NCBI GenBank assembly: GCA_018287875.1
Contig: JAGVVL010000025.1
Span: forward strand, 930,001 to 994,000
Length of the DNA stretch: 64,000 nt
From: Nigrospora sphaerica
Taxonomy: Eukaryota; Ascomycota; Sordariomycetes; Amphisphaeriales; Apiosporaceae
Direction: 5' to 3'
Shown: one piece after another, positions 58,949 to 64,000 of the stretch
Position numbering within the stretch: the stretch's first letter is position 1
Layout of the letters: each line of letters opens with the position of its first letter
Translations under genes and position numbers: made by a program
The notes under the pieces: generated by a model
The model's database searches: none
What the model was told of the DNA's origin: nothing
Seen by the model: the letters and a program-made list of their open reading frames with translations, nothing else

Positions 58949-60695
58949 TCAGTACGCGACCCGCGATCGTCGCCCAGCCGTAGGCCAAGGAGGAAAATCG
59001 GTTCCCCCGGTCCTTCGGCGACGAGCCCCCGCAGGCGTTTTGTTTTCTTTCGTCTCTCGGGCCGGCGCGTCGGCGGCGTCGCTCCCGGCTCGGCGCTCCC
59101 CGGCGCGGGCCGCCAGCGCCGCGGCGCAGGCCGCCATGGCGTCGTCGGCGCGGGCGGCGGCGGCGAATGCGGGGACCAGCACGGCGCGGATGGTCTCGCC
59201 GACGTCGTCGTCACCGTTACCGCCGGGGCCCGCGTCGGAGCCGTCGCCTTCGTCGCCTGCGTCGTCGAGGGGGTTGCGGCCCGCGACGAGTCCGACGGGT
59301 TTTCCGCCCGCCTGTGTCGCGTTTTTTACTGTTAGTCCCGTGGTTCCTTTCCCTTTCTCTACCCCCGCATTCTCTTGCACCTCCATCAAAGGGGAAGACG
59401 GTGGGGAAAGAAGAGGGGAAAAGAGGGAGAGAACAACGTACGGGTGGTTCGTAGACATAACGACCCGGCACGGCCGTGGCCTTGCCCTTGGAGAAGGCGG
59501 CGAGGCGGCGGTCCCAGGGCACGCCCGTCTTCTGGCGGAAAAACTTGGCGAAGGCGGCGAACTCGCGTTCGAAGGGGCCGGGCGTCGCGTGCACGAGCTG
59601 CTCCGTCGTCTTGCGCGGCGGCGGCCTCCTCGTCGCCGTCGGCTTGCCGTCGCCGCCGCGGGCCGCCGAGTGCCAGTACTTGAGGGCCGCGTGATACAGG
59701 CGCGGCTCGGCCACGGATTCGAAGAGCTTTTTTTTTTTTTCCAATCAGCACGGGGATGAGGTTCTGGGTGTTTTTTTCGGGGCTGGAGGAAAGGACGAAA
59801 GGGAAAAGGGAGACAATGGTCGAATGAATCGTGTGGTTTGGGCGCTGAGGGCTTTACACACGTACCGTGAGCATGAAGCGGCCGTCGTCGCGGTCCTTGG
59901 TGAGCAAAACTTCGTAGCGGAAGAAGGTGCTGTCCGTGTAGACGCGGTACTTGTCTGGAGGAGGGTTTTCTGGTGAGTTCCATACCGTCATACCTCGCCC
60001 TCTCTATCTCCTCGTCCCATTGTCCCTATCCTGCCTTCGTTCTTCTTCCGTCTCTCCTCTTATCCCCAGTAGGGAGCAGCAATAGGGAAGAATGATGAGG
60101 AACAGACGTACCGGGGTTCATAAAGTAGCCGGCCTTCTCGATATTCTTGTTCTTGTCGAGCTCGCGCTTCTCGGCGGCCTTGGTTTCCTTGCGCATCCGC
60201 ACGAGCGAGTACGGCTTGGTCGGTTGCTTCTTTCTCTTATTGATCGAGTCTTCCAACCAATCCACCGTCACGATCTCCAGCTTCCGGCGCTTTTGGCCTT
60301 CGCGAACTGTGGGCCAGTGCGTCAGCTTGTGCAAGTGTCTGAATTGCCGGGGAAGTGATAGAAGGGAAAGGGAGAATCCGGGGAGGGGGGTTCCGGTTCC
60401 GGGAAATCATCGCCCCCGCATCGGCGTCTGTTGTTTGTCCATGGGTGTATAGCGGTTGGGATGAAACGCGGGTCAACGGAGTCCTACCTCGGCGACGGCT
60501 CTTCTGGGCCTTCGTCTCGCGCTTTGAAACCAGCAGGTGCGTGACGCTCTCGTCGAGGTCGGCCGAAAACCGGCCGCCCCCCGCCTTGACGTAGCGCTGG
60601 ACGCCGTCGTCATCGAAGCCCGGCTTGCCGAGGTCGCCCGCCGTGGCCACGACGACCTTCCGGAGAATGCCCCTGGGCTTGGGGACCAACGACAT
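58949..60695 (-). CDS. BRCT plus WGR-like domain protein
   Basis: Predicted nuclear protein of DNA-damage type, 379 residues. Exons: 60695-60488, 60306-60112, 59954-59866, 59726-59442 and 59311-58949 (1140 nt). The BRCT domain spans the first two exons: VVVATAGDLGKPGFDDDGVQ, KAGGGRFSADLDESVTHLLV and LEIVTVDWLEDSINKRKKQP (Trp of the BRCT core present). The WGR-like part is YRVYTDSTFFRYEVLLTKDR, then LFESVAEPRLYHAALKYW and FEREFAAFAKFFRQKTGVPW. The Trp-Gly-Arg triplet itself is not obvious. The tail is Ala/Asp-rich. BRCT-WGR pairs occur in PARP proteins, but no catalytic domain follows here. The fourth exon's acceptor is preceded by 13 adenines; the fifth uses ACACAG, because the nearer ACAG would give an immediate stop. 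Confidence 0.78.
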
Positions 60696-62281
60696 CGTGG
60701 CGGCAGGCGAAGCCGGGATGAAGGTATGGATAGAGGAAACGGCACAGGCACGGGAACTATGGCTTTGAAGTCTCGTCCGGCGGAAATCTATGAAGACGGA
60801 GGGAGGGATGAGAGAGTGGCGGACAGGCGCGTCGATGCGGAGTAGTGATATTGGAAAGTCGTAAGAGTTAGGGGAAAGAGGGAGACAGGAAGACGAGAGA
60901 GAGGACAATGGTAGATGCTGGGAGGAGTGGGAAGTACCAGTCAATCAGTTCAAGGATGGAGAACGAAAGACAGATATGCAGAAGTAGGGTTGAGGTATCA
61001 GAAGTAGTACAAGTCGGAGGAAGACGTTGGTGGTAATGTTAGGGGTAAGACGAGGGGAAGTGAACGACGGCAATGCGAGGACGGAAGGAAAGATCAGTTC
61101 CGTCGGTCTCGTGAAGACCTCAAGTCTGGGTGGAGCATGGCGGCAGTCAAAGGTAACCGATACGCGCAATCTCGGCTGCTCCTCAAGACGTGGAACAGAA
61201 ATTGAGAGAGAGCAGAGGAACAGGAGGCACGTCAAGGCTTGAGGAAGTAGAATATACTGACCAGCGGCGCCGTGGCAACAACCTCTTGTGAACAACTGGC
61301 AGTTACAGACATATTCCCCTGGATCGATCTGCAAGGGGCCTCGCCAGCAGGATATATATGGGGAAGAATTCAATATCAGTAGCAGCGCTTGCCTCTTATG
61401 TGGCACTTGGTCTTGATCCCGGAAACTCTGCTGTTTTTCGAACACGACGCAACACAATAAGTATATGCCCAGGAACGTCAACAAGTACAGGCGCTGTCTT
61501 TCCCGGCAGCGCGCCTACCCTTACCCGCGCAGCCCGACCAAGGGTATGCAGATACTTCGACTGTTCCGTGCCATGTATGCGCAGTCTTGAAACGAGGGAG
61601 GTACTATGTATCGGTCTGGGAGTTCAGAGTCAGCCCGAGGTTCACGCTCCTGAAGGTCGCCGACTCGGGACGAGCGAGACTGCATTCCTGGCCATGACCG
61701 GGGAGCCCAACGAATGAAATGAGTACTGGGACATGGTAAGCAGGAGCAGGTCTTCCTGTCGAAACCCCAAACCATTAGGAAACACGAGGCTAGCTGTGTG
61801 CTATGCGCAACCAGATACGTTGAGAAAGTGTCATGAAGGTTGCCATGGAACACCCGCGGAACGCAAAGCACTTTAGCTGTCATATGTGTTTCTATGTTTG
61901 GGTTGCAGATACTCTGGTAGCATGTAAGTCCCTCTCCCATGTACCATGGCCATTATATGGGCCAGAGTTTCAATTGCATGGTAGGAACATGCTATGAGGA
62001 GGTGGACAACTCGTCGTCGCCTACGAAGGGGCACACCGAAGCTATCTCATTTCACAGCAGGCGCGGGACGGGAGCGCTTAGCAGTGGGAATCAAAGTAGC
62101 TAGTAAGTGGTGGTATCATGCTCGTTAACTCGTTTCGAAAATAATCCGGGGTGCCTGCTTCCAAGTAACAGCAACGCCGTAAGTCTCCCCGACAGGGCCC
62201 AGAACGCCGTTCCTGCCCAATGCTATGTACGCAATGGCAGTCCCACAAAAAACGGAGCGTCCGCCGCCGATGCCCCGCGGC
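60696..62281. other. Gene-poor stretch
   Basis: Promoter side of the BRCT-WGR gene, then AG/GA-rich sequence to about 61100, then unremarkable sequence. A minus-strand frame at 60945-61484 (about 180 codons) is open but cysteine- and leucine-rich without family features, so I do not call it. Confidence 0.4.
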
Positions 62282-63661
62282 TTAGAAGAACATACTGCGC
62301 TTCTTTGGCGGCTTGGTACCGCTGTCGGCGCTGCCGCCGCGCCTCCTCCCCGGGCCGTCGGGGTGTTGCTGAGACGGCCCCGGAGGCCACCGGCTGCTGG
62401 GCCCGGCATGGCCGTTGGGCGGGCCGACGCTGACGGGCCGGGGGGGCACACCCGACGCCGGGCCGGGCGGCTGCAGCTGGGTGCTCGGCCCGGCCGTGGC
62501 CTGCCGCGGCGGCAGTGTGGGTTTGGGGCCAAAGTCCTGCCCCTGAACGCCAAACTGCCGGCGCAGGCGCTCCGTCTCGGCCTCCACCTCGGCGGCGCGG
62601 CGCTGCCGCTCCTTCTTCTCCTCCTCCTCCAGCATTGCCTTGATGCGCTGCTGCTCCGCCTGGTCACGCTTCTCGCGCTCTTGCTCTTCCTGCTCCACCA
62701 TGGCCCGTAGGCGCCGCGTCTCGGCGTCCACCTCGGCCTGCCGCCGGTCCTTGGTCGCGGCCGACGACATCGTCTGCGCGGGCGGCGCGTTGTTGAGGCT
62801 GCCGCTCATGGTGTGCATGTGCAGGGGGTTGCTCGACGACCGGGGTTTCGGCGACGAGGTCGGCAGGGGCCGCGAGTTCTTGCGCCGGGCCGGCGGCGTG
62901 CCCGCGATGTTGAAGGAGTCGCGGTTGGCGAAGAGGTAGATCTCGCGGATGACCTCGGCACTCAGAAGCAGCACGACCTCCAGCCCCTTCCGGTCCTCGA
63001 CGTCGACGCGCTGCAGGTTGGGCTCGTAGACGGTCAGGCCGGGCTTTCGACCCTGTTTGTACAGGGCAATGGTGATATCCGGGTCCTTGCTCTTCTTGCC
63101 GGCCAGCGACGTCCCCGTCAAGTAGCACGTCATGTCCTTGGACAGCTTGCTGTCCCGCTTCCACTTGAAGCAGGTCTTGGGAGTCAGCGCGTTGGCCACC
63201 GGGTTCTCCTGCTGGCGGTCAATCTGGGAGGCCGAGGGCAGACGGAAGCTCTGCTGGGGCATCTCGAATTCCCAGGACTCCTTGCCGGTCCACGTGCTTT
63301 TCTCGCCGCGCACGTGGACCTGCTGCTCCGGGTTGTACAGTTGAACGGTGAAGCCATCGGGGATCAGGGGGACAGGCGGCGGCTGCACGCCGTTCTGTGC
63401 GCGGATCTCGGTGGCGGAGAGCGTGGGCTGCTGCCACTCGGGCTCGATGAGCACCTCGGCAAATATGACGTCTTGGTTGTAGGCATCGGCCAAGGCGACG
63501 GCATACTTGTTTTTGGACTCTGGCCGGCTGGGATCGGGCCGCCTGAAGCAGTACTCGGGCGCGGGCTCGGAGCCGTTCTGCGTGAAGTAGAGCACGTTGG
63601 AGAGCGAGGCGTCGGACGATGATGGCCTGGTGAAGAAGGTGGGGAGGTTCTCGTCGAGCAT
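62282..63661 (-). CDS. Conserved fungal protein of unknown function with coiled coil
   Basis: Hypothetical protein of 459 residues, single exon, start MLDENLPTFFTRPSSSDASL. The N-terminal two-thirds looks globular (VLYFTQNGSEPAPEYCFRRP, KYAVALADAYNQDVIFAEVL, FTVQLYNPEQQVHVRGEKST, FKWKRDSKLSKDMTCYLTG, VEDRKGLEVVLLLSAEVIRE). Residues about 300-370 form a Glu/Arg/Gln-rich coiled coil (AEVDAETRRLRAMVEQEEQE and LEEEEKKERQRRAAEVEAET). A Pro/Gly-rich tail ends in basic KPPKKRSMFF. I know of uncharacterised fungal proteins with this layout but no function. There is no signal or membrane segment. Its promoter is in the last 340 bp of the window. Confidence 0.72.
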   Translation of the reverse strand: MLDENLPTFFTRPSSSDASLSNVLYFTQNGSEPAPEYCFRRPDPSRPESKNKYAVALADAYNQDVIFAEVLIEPEWQQPTLSATEIRAQNGVQPPPVPLIPDGFTVQLYNPEQQVHVRGEKSTWTGKESWEFEMPQQSFRLPSASQIDRQQENPVANALTPKTCFKWKRDSKLSKDMTCYLTGTSLAGKKSKDPDITIALYKQGRKPGLTVYEPNLQRVDVEDRKGLEVVLLLSAEVIREIYLFANRDSFNIAGTPPARRKNSRPLPTSSPKPRSSSNPLHMHTMSGSLNNAPPAQTMSSAATKDRRQAEVDAETRRLRAMVEQEEQEREKRDQAEQQRIKAMLEEEEKKERQRRAAEVEAETERLRRQFGVQGQDFGPKPTLPPRQATAGPSTQLQPPGPASGVPPRPVSVGPPNGHAGPSSRWPPGPSQQHPDGPGRRRGGSADSGTKPPKKRSMFF

Positions 63662-64000
63662 CTTGGCTTTGTTTGTTTGGCTTGGCCCGCCGGGCGATTT
63701 GGCGGTAAGTAAAATGGGTTGGCTCTACGCTCTACTAGCCCACTGGAGCCGTACGGTCGCAGTGGGACGTTGTATGACGTGACGTCGGGAGGGACGTTTG
63801 GGACACAAGACGCAAGAACCCCAAGCCGCTGCTGGACCAGGGGTGATGCACCACGGAAATAGGGAATAAATAGAATTGGAGCGAGGGGAGAGGAACGGGG
63901 GGAGGCGTAAGAGAGCGAGGATCGAGGTTACGAAAGCACCAGGTCGCAGTCGCAACGACGACGACGAGCGAGCGAGGGTGACGCAGCGCGGGACGAAACC
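63662..64000. promoter_or_regulatory. Upstream region of the last gene
   Basis: No TATA element is evident. Nothing further recognised before the window edge. Confidence 0.35.

Noticed and set aside
59316..59330. Nearer acceptor ACTAACAG for the last BRCT-WGR intron
   Set aside because: It would give TAA immediately; CTAAC is better read as the branch site for the ACACAG acceptor at 59312.
60945..61484. 180-codon minus-strand ORF
   Set aside because: No domain, odd Cys/Leu composition, and it lies in the promoter region of the BRCT-WGR gene.

Overview
The window is nuclear DNA of a filamentous ascomycete (Pezizomycotina, most like a Sordariomycete). The basis is short spliceosomal introns (about 45-130 nt) with GTRNGT donors, CTAAC/CTGAC branch sites and YAG acceptors, GC-rich codon use, PTH11-type rhodopsin-fold receptors, and a filamentous-fungus type PEX26-like peroxin. 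The species cannot be named from sequence alone. I resolved about 26 genes. For the spliced ones I chose splice sites by reading frame, consensus and family fit, and the summed exon lengths of the complete models are multiples of three. No transcript evidence was available.

Layout. 0-9 kb is sparse and partly decayed: a 5'-truncated seven-helix receptor, a thioesterase gene with an in-frame TAA, a PTH11-like receptor and a broken GH18 chitinase joined to a chitin-binding domain. 8.9-16.5 kb holds a PTM1/GOST Golgi protein, a U-box cyclophilin (PPIL2/CYP8), a 2-oxoglutarate Fe(II) oxygenase and an APH-fold kinase. 16.5-27 kb is looser, with a GPI-anchor-like six-cysteine wall protein, a PEX11-family protein, a small two-exon orphan and a Golgi pH regulator (GPHR). 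27.6-38.6 kb is dense housekeeping: mL46, mitochondrial TrpRS, uS10m, CSN5, mitochondrial GluRS and a farnesylatable YDJ1-type DnaJ. 38.6-50.7 kb is sparse, with a small orphan, a second PTH11-like receptor and a flavin monooxygenase. 50.7-60.7 kb carries PEX26, RDS3, a pinin-domain gene, USE1 and a BRCT-WGR protein. The window ends with a conserved coiled-coil protein of unknown function.

Themes. Four of the six genes in 27.6-36 kb serve mitochondrial translation. RDS3 and the pinin-domain protein, both linked to splicing, share a divergent promoter. PEX11 and PEX26 are both peroxisomal; GPHR, PTM1 and USE1 all act in the secretory pathway. I found no clear novel multi-gene system, no CRISPR and no convincing intact transposon. 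The most unusual features are fine-scale: a 9-nt microexon, a GC-AG intron, a splice acceptor preceded by 13 adenines, frame-preserving introns without stops, and nonsense codons each one CpA-to-TpA change from CAA.
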